Made by a program: the position numbers and the translations under genes. Below the pieces are notes generated by a model, which had not been told where the DNA came from, ran no database searches, and saw only the letters and a program-made list of their open reading frames with translations. From Persicaria tinctoria (taxonomy: Eukaryota; Streptophyta; Magnoliopsida; Caryophyllales; Polygonaceae), in NCBI GenBank assembly GCA_037127255.1, contig JBANSL010000020.1, forward strand, positions 56,147,098 to 56,211,097: 64,000 bases of DNA. The letters are read 5' to 3'. Of the stretch, positions 21,201 to 33,355 are shown piece after piece (positions within the stretch are counted from its first letter, which is position 1; each line of letters begins with the position of its first letter).

Positions 21201-24200
21201 ATAGCCTCAAATGCATAGACAGAACTCTCATATTATCAGTCCTATTACATATTTATGTTTTTCACAGAAAATTTCAAACTCACATGTCCTGAGGAAGTGT
21301 AGAATCATCAGTATTTGAATACAACAACAATGTGCCTCCACTCTCAATGCTCAGGAACTTCAGGGATGCCAAGTCCGTATACTCATTGGTTACAGCAAAT
21401 ATGTCCACACAGACACCAGCTTGAACAGCAACAGCAGCCTGTGAAACACAAAAAAATCTAAGATTTTGGGAGCAACTATGATAAAACAGATGGAGAGGCA
21501 ATAAAAAAAATACTGGAAAAATTGAAAATTTAATAACCACCAGATCTTTATAAAATGGTGTCTGCTCGGGAAGTAAAGCAAGGTCTGCATCCTCTCCTTT
21601 ACTCGCATATTGCTCACCATACCGTCTCGTATCCAGCTGTCCAGGTCCATAATCAGGAGCACCAGATAAGAAAGCAAAAACCCTAGCTGAATTTGATCAT
21701 AAAAAAATGAACGAAATTACATTCTTTAAATGTTGACAGTAATTGTACCAATAATATAGACAGAGATTAGAATATTGCTTCAAAGCCATGCAAATAATGG
21801 ATCAAAGGAGCTTAAAAAGGTGTACATACCTAAAGCAAAGGTACTTCCATATTCTGAGCCAAGGTAGGTACATAGGGCTTCCATTGCTGCTCCGAAACCT
21901 CTTCCACCAATTAATACACCATCAAGTGCCTGACCAGCTGCTGTACTTCTTTCCCATGATGTTGTTGGCTTAAGAGTTTCCAGCGCAGCTGCTATCTTGT
22001 CTTTACATGTGTCCACCTGGACACAAGAAACATTCAAAGAGTTTCACATCAATATGAGATGGAGAATAAAAAGCACACGACATATGGAAAAGGTTCAACT
22101 ACTGATTAATGAGATGACCAAAATAGAGGAGGCGATTCAGGTAACAAGATCATACTGGGGCGAGAAATGACATTAAAGGCATGACATCTTCGAGCTCTAT
22201 TGATAGAGTTGCTTCTGACTCTGGTGGGATAAGCACATGTTTTACAACTGGAATAGGCCCTTGAACATCATACAACCCTAATTTGTGGCTGAATGTAGCA
22301 AGGCCAAAGAGTGATCCAGGGGCAAGAGCTGAAAATTGAAGTTTCATCATTAATTAGATTATTGCCACATGTGATCGAAGAAAGCAACAGAGAGGATTTC
22401 CAGTGAGGCAACCAAAACCTTCTAAAGCTGCTAATAACCCGCTCTTAGTAAGTTCCAGAAACTCTTCAGAAGCTGCAAATCAAGCATAAAAGTGATCATC
22501 CACAAATAAATATATATTGATGATAAGGGAGCAAATACACCCTAAAAGAAACATCATGTTAAGTATTCTCACATTAGACCGCCATTTAAGGATGATGAAG
22601 AGGATTCAGTGTTGTTTATGATAATAAAAAATCTAGTATATAGAATAAGTAACTGTTGCATCAGATATTTACACAGCTAGTCTTTCCCAGTGTTTTTAAA
22701 AGCTAGAGGCGATAGGCATACCAATAGCTTAAGCGGGCTTTAGAAGATAAGGCGATGGCTTTTTCATTAAAAAAAAAATCTCAAAACACCTTAAAATTCA
22801 AGCTAAATCAAGTTTTAGGTAGGTAAGCAAGTAAAAAAAACACAATTCCGAAGCATCACAAATATAAGTCTATCAATAGAAGATTAAAGAATAGAAAGAA
22901 ATCAAGCTGAATGGGAAGGATGGATGGTTAGAGTGGGTCAAGAAAAATCATCAATGTCATTTGCATCATCTTCTTCCTCAATGTCTAGAAATGGAGCGAA
23001 GTCCCCATCACCGTCCATAGACTTGTATTTAAATAAAAGGAAGGGAGAATAGGAGGCAGACAGGAAGAATAGAGGGCTGATCATTTATGATACAAAAAGT
23101 TGCTAAAATCTTCAAAAAAAAAATCAACAAAATCCAAATGAAAAAAAGCTATGGAAAGATTGTATCCAAATGAAAGAAAGATTGTAATATATCATAATCA
23201 ACTGAAATAAGGAGAAAAAAGAAAAGCCCGTCATTTTGAGCTTTTTTGTGCCTGTGGTGCGCTAGGGCGCTTTGGGTGGGCTTTTCCACCCTTGGTGCGC
23301 CTTGACCAAGGCAGGCGGTGGCATGTGCGCCTTGGGCTTAAGCGCGCCTGGACTTGGTTTTTTTAAACACTAGTCTTTCCTATGAAGACTCAAACATGAT
23401 AATTATGTTCAGAACCTTTAAGAGCATATTCAATCATTTTAAAATCAAGTAAACGACAAAAGGTCGGTGTGGCCAATGCCACATCCAATTTCTACTCTTT
23501 AGTATCAGATCTCTAATCAATAATTCTCCTATTCAGTCAGTAACCATACTATGTGAGATGCAAAAATTGAGACAATCTCCAAAACCAACACACTGACAAA
23601 CATTAGACTCAAATATACCCATACAGAAAGTTTCACACAAAAGTTAAGTGATGCAACTGTCTAATCTTCTTAAGTCCAGTAGTCCACGAAGCAAATCCAA
23701 AAGAAAACCACCTGTTCACCATAGATTTATTTCCACCATCATGAAATCTACTAGATGAACCTGTTATAGTGTAGTTGGTAGATGAACTGAACCAGCTTCA
23801 TGAAGCAGCTTTCAAGCTTTGACCATAAAAGGGAATATTACTTAACATTTCTAGTAAAGTTGTCCACTCACCACTTGCAACCAATTATTGAACAAAATAA
23901 CAGAAGGAAATATCAAGAGGCCAAATCTTACATGAAAGATCAACTGCAGCTACATAAACCGGACTAGCTTGCATCACTTCCTCCTCATTTCCTTCCACTG
24001 GAAATTAAGTCCAAAACCGTATTAAATTATAAGATATCAATAAAATGTTTGAAAAAACAACACATGCATCGGTGATCAACAACGAAGAAAACCTCATACA
24101 CTTCCATAAGTCATAATTTTTTAAATTAGATTGCAGTTTCTACTTGAAAAGGAAAAAAGAGAGGAGAATAATGTACAGCTTAGCGCATCGCTGACTGAAG

Positions 24201-24894
24201 CAGATTCAATTGTACAGTTAACGGCCCCAAGAAAATTATTACTAGTTGCTAGGAATTTGAATGCACATATCCCTTCTAATGGGAAACTAATTAAATCATG
24301 TTTTGCAGAATATGACATAGCATCCCCTGATCTCCCCCAATTCAAAGTCGAACACTGCAGAACTACTTGATCACATGTTGCTGCAACAATTACCCTTGGA
24401 AATTCAGTATCAATTTGACCGCATCTCAATACAAGGATACATCGACTATTGCACTTGTTCAATTTTAGAATTCTCAAAGCAAATTTTACTTCCCCTAGCT
24501 ACTGTACTTGGCAACCAGCATCTGTAAATTTATTTGAACCAGCATAAGCAGAGGAATAGAACTCACGGGGCATTTCTAGATCAATGAAGGAGGAGCTCAT
24601 CTCAGCGCAGGACTGGGGGTGGGAGTAGCGAGCAATAGCCTCAGACGGTAGACCCTTGAGGGTCCCACAGAGGCTACAACTCCAAGCCCATTGATCGAGA
24701 TCGCAGTAGGTGTTGAAATACGCCCAGCAGTTCTCGCACCTCGGCAACAGATGGCCGTAGGATCCGTAAGCCGGCGGGATTCCGTTCTCGTCGAGGGCGG
24801 CGAACGGCGTCACTGTGACTCCCCATGGTAGCCCCGACGTGTCCTGGGCATCAGGGTCGATTGGGAATCGGGTCACCGTAGCCCGAACTGCCAT
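18248..24894 (-). CDS. SEC23: SEC23-like COPII coat protein, 14 exons, intact
   Basis: Sec23 with Sec24 forms the inner COPII coat on ER-derived vesicles and is the GTPase activator of Sar1. Exons on the minus strand: 24567-24894, 23932-23997, 22419-22472, 22156-22328, 21830-22016, 21541-21686, 21284-21438, 21095-21176, 20883-20998, 20699-20797, 19974-20097, 19394-19671, 18557-18771 and 18248-18459. They sum to 2235 bases, 744 residues, no stop, every junction GT-AG and in phase. The start MAVRATVTRFPID is preferred over an upstream in-frame ATG because the family begins there. The zinc finger is RCENCWAYF...CSLCG (Cys 53, 56, 73, 76). Trunk-domain blocks include GLYDVQGPIPVVK, CVDIFAVTNEYTDL and GHFFPDPQYENVQHI. 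The gelsolin-like end has VFIRGG-type ITPKLIFIRGGQDDASLF. It fits the divergent plant Sec23 isoform group (I recall Arabidopsis At2g27460) rather than the canonical one. Confidence 0.93.
22688..23371. mobile_element. hAT-like MITE inside SEC23 intron 2
   Basis: CAGTGTTTTTAAAAGCTAG at the left is mirrored by GGTTTTTTTAAACACT at the right. The word AGTCTTTCC is repeated directly at both flanks (22679-22687 and 23372-23380). GCGCCTTGG-type words lie inside the right end. It sits between exon 3 (ends 22472) and exon 2 (starts 23932), so the coding sequence is untouched. Confidence 0.75.
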
Positions 24895-25702
24895 TCGGGT
24901 CAATTTAGATGGAGAATGAGATCTCGGGGAATTGGGGTTCAAGATGTGAGAGATCGATCTGATCGATGGATGAAAAGGCCAAAAGGGTTAGGGTCGTGCG
25001 TCCGGCTTCCGTTTGGAGATCGCGCAATTAGTCCTGCGACCCGTCCGAACCCGGTTTTTTTTTTTTTAGTTTGTGTTTGTGACTTTGTGTACATTAAACA
25101 AGCACACAACTTTGAAAAGCCAAGCGGCAAGCCGTAAGATATGACAGCACAGAATCGAGAATGAAAATTAGAGTAGGCTGAAAGCTACGAAGGGGGTTTC
25201 TCTGCGTCGCCGATTGAAGAACCGAGTAGGCTATAATCTTAAAGGAAGGGGTCAAAGTATTCGAACCCGGTTTTAAGTTCACCTATTTTAAACAAACTAG
25301 TACTTCATCTCATCGGCAAAACATGTCACTCTACTATTCACGCACACTTTTTTAGGGTATAAAAACTATATAAAATATCTAGTTTTTTTAATAATTTTTT
25401 TAACAATTTCTTATATTCAACTTATTCTTCTACTTACGGGTTTACTTTAAAATTATGTAATTTTTAATGATTTATTTTGTAAGTTTATTTACTATAAATC
25501 ACAAGGTGATGTAGTAATTGTGTGGGGCTATGAATTCCCTTGAAAACATAGAGTCGCTAGTGAGTGAGAGGGGCAAGCCCTGAGTCAATCGAACTGGATT
25601 AAGATAAAAAAAAAAGTTTATTTTACTACCCATTAGAAAGTGAGTTTTAAAAATATAATTATTATATTTTTGTCCATTGTTATCTTTTTTCTTGAACAAA
25701 TT
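24895..25702. other. Upstream region of SEC23-like gene
   Basis: Promoter side of the minus-strand gene. There is a T-run at 25056-25067. At about 25335-25400 lies a fragment (CACGCACACTTTTTTAGG ... AAAAACTATATAAAATAT) of the same MITE family that hosts the hAT element at 54246. I see no gene. Confidence 0.4.
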
Positions 25703-26255
25703 AAATTAATCTATCTTTATTCTTTTTTTTTTAATAAGTAACCATTCGAAATATCATAAAATCTTAGTAAATCGAGAGGGCGCAAGAAACATCAGACGGG
25801 CAAACCGTCATAATACAACTAAAAAGCAAACCAACCGATAATCTAAGAACCAATCGATCAAGCAAGACGAAGAAAACAACCCTCAAAACTATGGACCGCG
25901 TATAAATCTGGTGCAGTTGAGCGAGGATATATGAAAGTCTCGGCGCGAGGAAGTGGCTAGTGAGTGCATGGGAAAGCGGACGCTGACACGATGTCTCATC
26001 GCAGGAGAGACGGAAAAAAAAAAGGAATCCACAGTGGGCAATGGACGACTCCTAGGGAAGTATGGATCACATGACGTTCCTCCCAACTATATGAGGGATC
26101 TTCGGCGATCAAAGACACCACGAAATGATGAGTCAAGGTCCCACAAAACAAAAGCCAGCCAACCCAGAGGCATAACTGAAAACATTGCTTTTAATTTTGT
26201 GATATTAGTTCAAGATTATTCTTTAATTAAAAAAAGAAGCAAAATGCATAAGGGA

Positions 26256-26300
<45 letters not shown>
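26256..26300. repeat. (ATT)15 microsatellite
   Basis: An uninterrupted run of ATT from 26256 to 26300. It creates a false poly-isoleucine open frame on the plus strand. Confidence 0.95.
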
Positions 26301-26302
<2 letters not shown>

Positions 26303-26741
26303 AAAAGATTTACAAGAAATTAGTGAGCAACTGAGATACTATTTGGGCGTCCACTCCCGTAGCGATAACAAAGCTAACTCTAGTAAAAATATAAGATGTA
26401 GCACGAGCTCTAGCATCCTGAGGGGGGAATGTAGGTATTAGTGGTTTTAGGCTGCTTTGAGCTTCTAGAGGATGGGTTTCGGGTCCCAACGGGAGGACGT
26501 TTGATTTCATATGACATGGCCACGGGTCTGACCCGAACCCTAACCCGGGATTCCGGCGGGTCGACGGGTTCGAGTCACCCGGAGGGTCCTACCCGTCAAC
26601 GGGTCTGACTGCCGGATTGGCCACGTGGCAACAAACCGTGTACCCAACGAGTTTTGCGGGTTGACCCGTCAGATCAGCCATTTTTTTTTATTATTATTTT
26701 TTAAAAAAAAAGTTTTAAATCCAAAATAAAACTCAACTCAA

Positions 26742-28274
26742 AATTTTGGGGAACAATCGAGAACTTTTCTCAACCCTATTCTTGGACACCAACAGTCCAA
26801 CACCTCTAACTTAAATGGCGTAACCCGCCTCAACCAACGACTCAATCAACGGCGCAACCCACCTTAACCAACGGCACCAAGTGAAACCCAACTTTTCTGC
26901 ACTCAAACTCATAATCAGATCGAAATTAAAATTAGGCAAATACCCAAACTGGACGGCTTCAACGCCCTACATATCCTCCAAAACCTCTCCATATCCTCTT
27001 TCTCTCCTGAAACCCTCGACCGCCCTTCGAGGACTATCTCCCTTTCGACCTTATCCCGCCCTAGCGGGATCATTCTGAGGAAGCCATACCTGACACTGGT
27101 TACACAGTTACACTCCACCATCACCTTCCTCGCTTGGGCTTTCGGTGGTCCTCCATCGGTGGCTAGCGAGGTCCCTGGTTTCAATCCTCTGCAAATCTGA
27201 GGCTTTTGTGTGGATTTGCAGAGACCTAGGGTTTTCGATTTGAGCAACTTTTGTTTCGAAAACTCACTCCCGGGACCAATCGGCTATCTGAACCTCCTAT
27301 TCTATCTGCTTCGATCAACCCTCATCTTGTTCCCCCCGAACCCATATCCCCAACCCTAAAACCGGTCTTGGGGTTGAGGTACTACTTCATCCTCTCCCCC
27401 AAATCCGGGCCAGATCTGTCCTCGCCGTTGGTCGATTCGGCCTTCCTGGACTTCCGTTGACCTTCCTGGCCGGAACTCTCTCCGCTGTTGGTCGTTTTGG
27501 CTCCTTGGAGGTTTGGTTTCCGGGGTCCTTCACCGCCTGTGTTCTTTGGCGTCTAATTGCACGCAAAGGTCGGAATAACCAATTAAAAAAAAATCCTCTA
27601 TCCGTATGACCGTATGTGATCTTTGCAAGCTTTACTCAGCGCTTGCGGCCCAAGTTTACACAATTACCTCTTAATTTCTTGGGCCCAAATCCAATTAACT
27701 ACAATCAACTAAAAAAAACGGAATGTATATATTTATTTTTTATATATACATTCAAACACCAACAACCTCTCTTATTTGCTTTTACCCTTTAACCCGTTTC
27801 ATTTGATCTTGGTTTATTTTGTCCGTTAGAGTGGAGTTGTTTCTTGAGTGCGGTTTCGTTTAGTTCCGGATGAAGTGCAGTCTCGGGCGCCCTGTTGTTC
27901 GAGTTGACCGTGGTAGTGTTCGTGATTCTCGAAGATCTCTCATCTAGGTGGGGGGAACGTCATTGATCCACACTTCCCCAGGTGACGCATTTTCCAATGG
28001 GTTTCTGCATCTGTCTCCCCGATGTCGAGTCGTCGTGTCAGCCCATCGACTTTCCCATGTTCTCGGCATTCGCAGCTTCCACTTGGAGTCCTTCGACTAT
28101 CTCTCTTCTGGTCTTCTTGCTGAGATCTTGTGTTTTCGGGTTTTCCTTTGTATTTTGCTTTTCTGGTTGTATCACGACGGTTAGTCCGTCTGCCATTTTC
28201 TTTCGGCCTCTCGTTGTCCCAAACTTCAGTTGAAGTTTGGGACTTCGAATTATTTCCGGTTCAAAAAAAAAAAA
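26742..28274 (+). mobile_element. Poly(A)-tailed retro-insert with target duplication CTCAACTCAA
   Basis: A 12-base A-run (28263-28274) is followed by CTCAACTCAA (28275-28284). The same 10 bases stand at 26732-26741. The 3' part reads GGTTGTATCACGACGG and TTAGTCCGTCTGCC, matching the tail type of the minus-strand LINE around it. The body is C/T-rich near the start (26880-27500) and AT-rich near 27580-27770. I recognise no protein in it. It could be a 5'-truncated or non-autonomous LINE copy. Confidence 0.65.
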
Positions 28275-29512
28275 CTCAACTCAAGTCTTTCACCACAATT
28301 TCAAAATGGAAAGATTTAAGGTTGACAAAACATGGTATGTGGGAAGATTTATATATATATCTTCATTCCACTCCATCATTTCATCACACTTTAGATGTGG
28401 AAAAGAAAATGTTGGATTGTGGGAATGACTAGTAGAGATATGAGGATCTATATATAGAGAAAATAGAGGTAGATAGCACACTTTCGATGTGGGACAGAAA
28501 TATGGGATATGAAATAAATTGTGATAAATTGATGTTTCGGCGAATCAAATTATATGATGTAAAATGTAATGTAATTAAAGTTTTTGGATTAGATGGTTGA
28601 ATATAATGTAATTTAAGTCTTTGGATTATATGATGTAACATATAATATAATTAAAGTGTTTACCTCTTAGGATTTAATGAAATGAATAACACATGGTGAT
28701 GAAACATCATGATACAATATATCAAATTATGTTGGATTAATCTTTCTATTTAATTTAATTGATAGTTGTATTGATCCATTAATCAATCATAAATGTTTTA
28801 TTTTACTTGCATTATTATGTTAATTTCTTGATCAATGATTTCAAATCTAGGTTCATCTTCATATAGATATGTTAAACTTTCTCGTTTAAAGTTGAATTAG
28901 CCACATGTTGTGTATACACATAATGATAATGTTATTGGAATTACATATTTGGATTGCTTGTTATGACATGAAAAGACACATTGAAAAAGTATTACCCAAT
29001 ATTATATTTCATTCTTGTGTTTGAAAATCCGAAGTTTTATATCATTTTCAAAATAAACGAAAACTCGACATTAAGGATACCATACAAGTGTAACGACTTT
29101 ATCAACAACAATATTTGTATTATTTGAAATTATATCATAAAGACTCTTAACTTAGTATCATATAGAATGATTTAATAGTGGGTCCACCAAATAACACAAA
29201 TGTTTAATGTATTGTGTTGAACTTCACACTTTCTTGTTACCCGTTCGTTATTTTAATCTTTCATAATTGATAGGTAAAATATTTTTTTAAATAATATTTA
29301 TATAAAGTGTAGTACTAGTGTTTGTATATGATAAAAATTTATAAGTATGGACTGACATGAAAAAACCGAATGATAGAGATTGAAAACATGGTGTAGTTTC
29401 TACTTGCTCTTGTCCCACATCCCATCCCACATTGAAAACTAGAGGAAAGGGGGATGGATGTTAAGCCTATAAAAGAAAGCAAAGATTGAGTAGTATTTTC
29501 ACAACATGTAAT
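28275..29512. other. AT-rich filler inside the hAT-like element
   Basis: No gene seen. A repeated word TTGGATTAGATGGTTG / TTGGATTATATGATG and TGATGTAA variants occur at 28560-28640. Near 29409 the sequence TTGTCCCACATCCCATCCC is followed by CCTATAAAAG (29467), which looks like a promoter or LTR-like start, but no paired copy is seen. Confidence 0.35.
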
Positions 29513-29603
29513 GCATGAGAATTTATATATTATGAATTATTAATAAATTAAATTCATAATAATTGTAATATAAAATTCTAGTTTATATGGGAGGAGTTTT
29601 TAA

Positions 29604-29697
29604 AATTCTAGTTTATGACCCAATGGGTCATAATTCTCATATATAAATTCTAGTTTATAAAATTCTAATTTATATATAAGAATTATGACCCATTGGG
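29604..29697. repeat. Inverted repeat near the right end of the hAT-like element
   Basis: ATGACCCAATGGGTCATAAT followed by TCTCATATATAAATT is mirrored by AATTTATATATAAGAATTAT and GACCCATTGGGT. The arms are about 32 bases with few mismatches. The fold could reflect an internal MITE. Confidence 0.6.
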
Positions 29698-29756
29698 TTG
29701 ACCCGTCGGGTCACTGGTCGACCTGCCCGATCCGTGACCCGTGGCCATGTCTATAT

Positions 29757-30215
29757 GGGAGGAGTTTCGACTCCCAGCATGAGGACTTTGGGAGAGGACG
29801 GGGAGTTTGCGGTGGTGGGTGAGGGAATGAGGGTAACGGGGAAAGGCGATATGGTAGGGGTGGTTGTTGGGGAATTACGGTGTCAACAAAGGGAGTAATG
29901 AAGGGAAGAGACGGGGAGAAAGGTAGAGAGAATGAGGCGTAGGAGATGCGATGGGGGAAGAAGTGGTAGGAGTGGTAGTAAAGGAGGAAGGGTAGGTGAT
30001 GGGGGGGACAAGGCGGAGCAGCAGGAGGGGAGGCAGACAAGAAAAAGAACAGCTTGGAATGGGTGAGAGGAACAAACAATGGATGGGACGAGGGACAAGG
30101 AGTTAGCGGTGACAAAGTGAGGGGCAGAGGAGGAGGGGGAGACGATGGATGAAGATGGATGAGAGGTAAAAGTTTGGGTAGGCGGGGAGAGAGAGGTAGC
30201 TTACAACTGAAGAAA
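29757..30215 (+). repeat. Long purine-rich (G/A) strand region
   Basis: About 450 bases in which the plus strand is mostly G and A (GGGAGGAGG, GGGAAGAGACGGGGAGAAAG). The minus strand is open over 134 codons only because it is C/T-rich. No protein family is recognisable. Confidence 0.6.
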
Positions 30216-31334
30216 GTCTATGGTTCTAATACCGGTTAGCCCTAATTCCCTAGCCCTAGTTTCACTGATTTATTTATTCCCTATTCTATGTCCGCTCCTC
30301 TGAGGGAATTGATTCTGATAGATTGGTACGAGTCTATTAAGGATTGGATTGTATACGAGCCCCTTAGATATTTGATTTTGAAAGATTGGAAAGAAACTCC
30401 ATCATCACCATCCCAAACAAGAACACTAGAGCAAAAAAACAACAAATTATACCCAAAACCATTTCAAAGCAACCAAAAACACACCAAAAACCCTAAATCA
30501 AAATCAAAGTCACCAAACCTATAAAGACAAAGCAAAACTCACACCAATAACGATAACACCAAGGAAAAACAATTATAAGAAAGACTAAAAATAAGTTTTG
30601 AAACGAAGAAAGAAAAGTATCAAAATGCCAAAATAAATGAAGATATAAAAGGTTAAACAAAAACAAATGTTAAAAAAACACAAAAACTAATAGAAGATGT
30701 CAACAAACAAAAGCTAGACAAACTAAGATTAAAGCATAATCCACTCCAAATTTGTATTAAAACAGCCTTGTTTTCAACTAAGAGATCTCTACTCCAATAA
30801 GCAAACACAAAATCAACCAACATAAGAAAAATCCCTAAAAAAAATAAATAACTCCACAAAATTGCACAAAGAGGTGAAAATCTTAAACCAAAAATCACAA
30901 TCAACCTAATACCATAACAAAAATCTCACAAATGTACTCCCAATACATGCAAACAATACCAAAAGCTTCAAATTAAACAATTTTGAAAACCCTAAAAATT
31001 TGAGATTTTTTCGCAAATCCATGAAATCGCTAATGGAATTCAACAATTATATGTCAAATGATGAAAATTAGAATAGAGTGAGTCACAACAATATCACAAA
31101 TTTGAAGAATAAGGGGGAAATTAGGGACATTTTATTTTAAAGGGATTAGGAACAGTGTTGTTGGGTTTAGGAGATCAGGGCAACGGTGGTGACTGGCGGG
31201 TTGTTGACATCAGAGACAAGCGATTCGATGGCCGACTGCAAGGCCGGTGGCTTGAGGGCGGTCAGAGCGGACGACAAGTGAAGGCGGCTTTGAGGGAGGG
31301 AAGGGAGAAAGGAGTCGACTAAATCACGAACAAT
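30216..31334. other. Remaining 5' part of the minus-strand LINE-type insert
   Basis: A-rich sequence (30380-31130) followed by a GC-richer block (31140-31320). I see no motif, gene or repeat that I can name. Confidence 0.3.
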
Positions 31335-31351
31335 AAATTAATCTATCTTTA

Positions 31352-31779
31352 CCCATTTGGTATGTAGCTATATAATATTTATTCTAATTATTTTTTTACT
31401 AAATATAAATAATATTATTTTCTAATTTTCTCCTTATTTTATTCAAAAAATAAATAATGTTATTTTATTATTTTAGCTTTTAACTTATTTTATTGTTTTA
31501 ATTTTCTTCTCCAACTTACTCAATTGATTATTCTAATAAGTTTCTTAATTTTATTTAATAATTCTTTTATTCAAACTAAAATTTTAATTTTGCGTAATTT
31601 TATAACATAAAAATTTATACTTAATGAATACTTTTTTAACAATCGTGGTAAATTAAGAATTTTTATAAATTTGAAAAGAAAGAAAACTTCAAAAATTTAT
31701 AATAAATAATGGATAGATGAGTTAGCAATAAATGACCAAAAAAGCTTACTTTACTATAGAGTAAGTGTATATATATATA
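31352..31779. other. AT-rich spacer
   Basis: Very AT-rich sequence between the LINE-type insert and the first (TA)n-lodged element. No gene or repeat recognised beyond a short TATATATATA run (about 31768-31779). Confidence 0.3.
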
Positions 31780-32319
31780 GAGTATAGATCATATGAGAAC
31801 AAGTCTTATTGAGTAACATGAGAACAAATCATGAGCGTTGATTTAGAGAAAATAAAGGGCCAAGATTGCGCCACGTATTAAGTAAACAATTGGAAAAAAG
31901 AAGCCCAATCATTATGCGAAGCGCGTGGCGTGTGTGAAGGAATAAAACCCTAGATTGCACCTCTTTTAATCGCCGTCTTCCCAGGTATCGAAGGTGAGTT
32001 TTGTGCAGAGGCAGGCGGACGAAATCAGTGGGAGGCGGAGTAGGCCGGCGATTCAGTCAGTGGGAAGTGGCGTAGGCCGGAGTAGGCGGAACATCAACAC
32101 TGTGGGAGGCAATGAGAGTTGAAGGCCGACGAAGAGGAGGCGCCACTTGAAGAGGAGACGCCGTGCGGTGCGACGGAGCGACGATGGCTCCCATGGCTCC
32201 TCCTTGTTGATCCCACCTCTAATTCGGGCTTCAATTGGATCGCCTTGCACGCGGAGTCGTCCATCGAAGACAAATCGTGCCTTCGTCTTTCCGGTTGCCC
32301 GAACGCGGGAATCCGGCGA

Positions 32320-32525
32320 TGGCATCGAATTCGTCTTTCCGGAAGGCGGATCCGGCGGTGGCGGCACTTTTCTTCCCCTATTCTCAAATATGGGCGATGG
32401 TGAAGGCGGGACGAAACGATTGCATCGACTTCGTCTTTCCGGCAGGCGGATCCGGCGATGGCGGCGCCTTTCTTCCCCTATTCTCATATCTGGGCGACGG
32501 TGAAGGCGGGATGGTGGCGACAGTG
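32320..32525 (+). repeat. Two tandem units of about 100 bases, GC-rich
   Basis: TTCGTCTTTCCGG, AGGCGGATCCGGCG and TTCTTCCCCTATTCTCA occur twice in the same order at a spacing of about 98 bases. A partial third unit (GGTGAAGGCGGGAT) follows. Several open frames on both strands here are by-products of this repeat. Confidence 0.8.
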
Positions 32526-32778
32526 AAGGCGGGATCTGGGCGACGGTGAAGTTGTGCTGGTAAGGTTTCATTCCTAATGCTTTCAATTCGGGTTGTCATG
32601 CATAGTTTTCACTGGATCTGGGTTCAAAATGTACGTCGGACGGCTTCAATTGCAGCCATATGTGTGAGATTTTGTAATTGGATCTGGTTTCGTTCCTGAT
32701 GTTTTCAATTGAGTTACATTTTCGTTCCTAATGCTTTCAATTGGTTTTGTTAATTGGTTTTGTGAGTGGTTGCACTAT

Positions 32779-33128
32779 CGAATAATATCGTTATACCATC
32801 GAATAATCTAGCTTTACCATCGAATAATCAAGCAATACCACCGAATAATTTTTAGTTAAAAGAGATGTCATCGAATAATTAATCAATACAATCGAATAAT
32901 CAAACTATATCATCGAATAATCAAGCGATACCGTCGAATAAAAGTTCAGGGCGTTTTCAGGGTGCTAACCGTTTAGAAAAGTTCATCGATATCATCGCAT
33001 AATCATTGATACGATCGAATAATTTGGCGATGCAACTGAATAATTTAAAGTTACGATCGAATAATCTGGCGATATCATTGCATAATCAGACGATACGATT
33101 GAATAATCTAGATATACTGTCGAATAAT
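32779..33128 (+). repeat. Degenerate CGAATAAT array in element A
   Basis: Ten exact copies of CGAATAAT plus variants (TGAATAAT, GCATAAT, CGAATAAA). Many are spaced about 20-21 bases and embedded in words like ATACCATCGAATAATC. Only the core is conserved; the spacers differ. Confidence 0.8.
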
Positions 33129-33310
33129 TTGAAAAGAGTGCACCACACACGCCCCCATTCAGCAAGTGGGCAAAAAAACGACGTGGGTCCCACTGTTTTT
33201 TAATTTAAAAAAAGCCAAAATTGTCCATTAATCTCAGCCTTCCATTTCATTCAATCAACGGTCCAGATGTGTTCTCATGTTACACAATAAGGGATGAGTA
33301 CCCATGAACC

Positions 33311-33314
<4 letters not shown>

Positions 33315-33352
<38 letters not shown>
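33315..33352. repeat. (TA)n microsatellite between elements A and B
   Basis: About 38 bases of TA repeats shared as the border of both elements. Confidence 0.9.

Positions 33353-33355
<3 letters not shown>

Larger units (their letters stand above)
26513..29751. mobile_element. hAT-like element with GACATGGCCACGGGTC ends
   Basis: The left end GACATGGCCACGGGTC at 26513 is mirrored by GACCCGTGGCCATGTC ending at 29751. Both ends continue into GACCCG-rich subterminal sequence. No clean 8-bp target duplication is visible. A 16-base word, TATATGGGAGGAGTTT, occurs just after the right end (about 29752) and again at about 29584, so the right border may be rearranged. There are no transposase motifs; much of the inside is the retro-insert and AT-rich filler. 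Confidence 0.55.
25703..31351 (-). mobile_element. Minus-strand LINE-type insertion with 17-bp target duplication, holding nested elements
   Basis: The 17-base direct repeat AAATTAATCTATCTTTA stands at 25703-25719 and 31335-31351. Right after the left copy comes a T-run (25723-25732), the poly(A) tail of a minus-strand element. Next is a tail whose complement reads GTTGTATTATGACGGTTTGC, like plant LINE 3' ends. The retro-insert at 26742 has a related tail in the opposite orientation. No reverse transcriptase remains, so this may be a deleted or non-autonomous LINE. Without the 3.2 kb hAT-like element inside, its length would be about 2.4 kb. Confidence 0.6.
31780..33314. mobile_element. (TA)n-lodged MITE-like element A
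   Basis: The left end AGAGTATAGATCATATGAG...GTAACATGAGAACA...CGTTGATTT is mirrored at the right by the complement of GGGTGGTTCATGGGTAC...GTAACATGAGAACA...CGTTGATTG. TA-repeats abut both ends. This resembles the Micron type of plant MITEs, which sit in TA microsatellites; that name is my inference. Inside are a G-rich tandem repeat (about 32320-32525) and a CGAATAAT array (32779-33128). No protein-coding gene is convincing. Confidence 0.65.

Noticed and set aside
25953..26441. 162-codon open frame with poly-isoleucine
   Set aside because: Created by the (ATT)15 microsatellite; no family similarity.
26513..29751. 8-bp target duplication for the GACATGGCC element
   Set aside because: The flanks do not match cleanly; borders left as approximate.
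29711..30115. Minus-strand proline/serine-rich frame
   Set aside because: A by-product of a long purine/pyrimidine-biased stretch.
32053..32586. Overlapping frames on both strands
   Set aside because: Arise from the 100-base GC-rich tandem repeat in element A.
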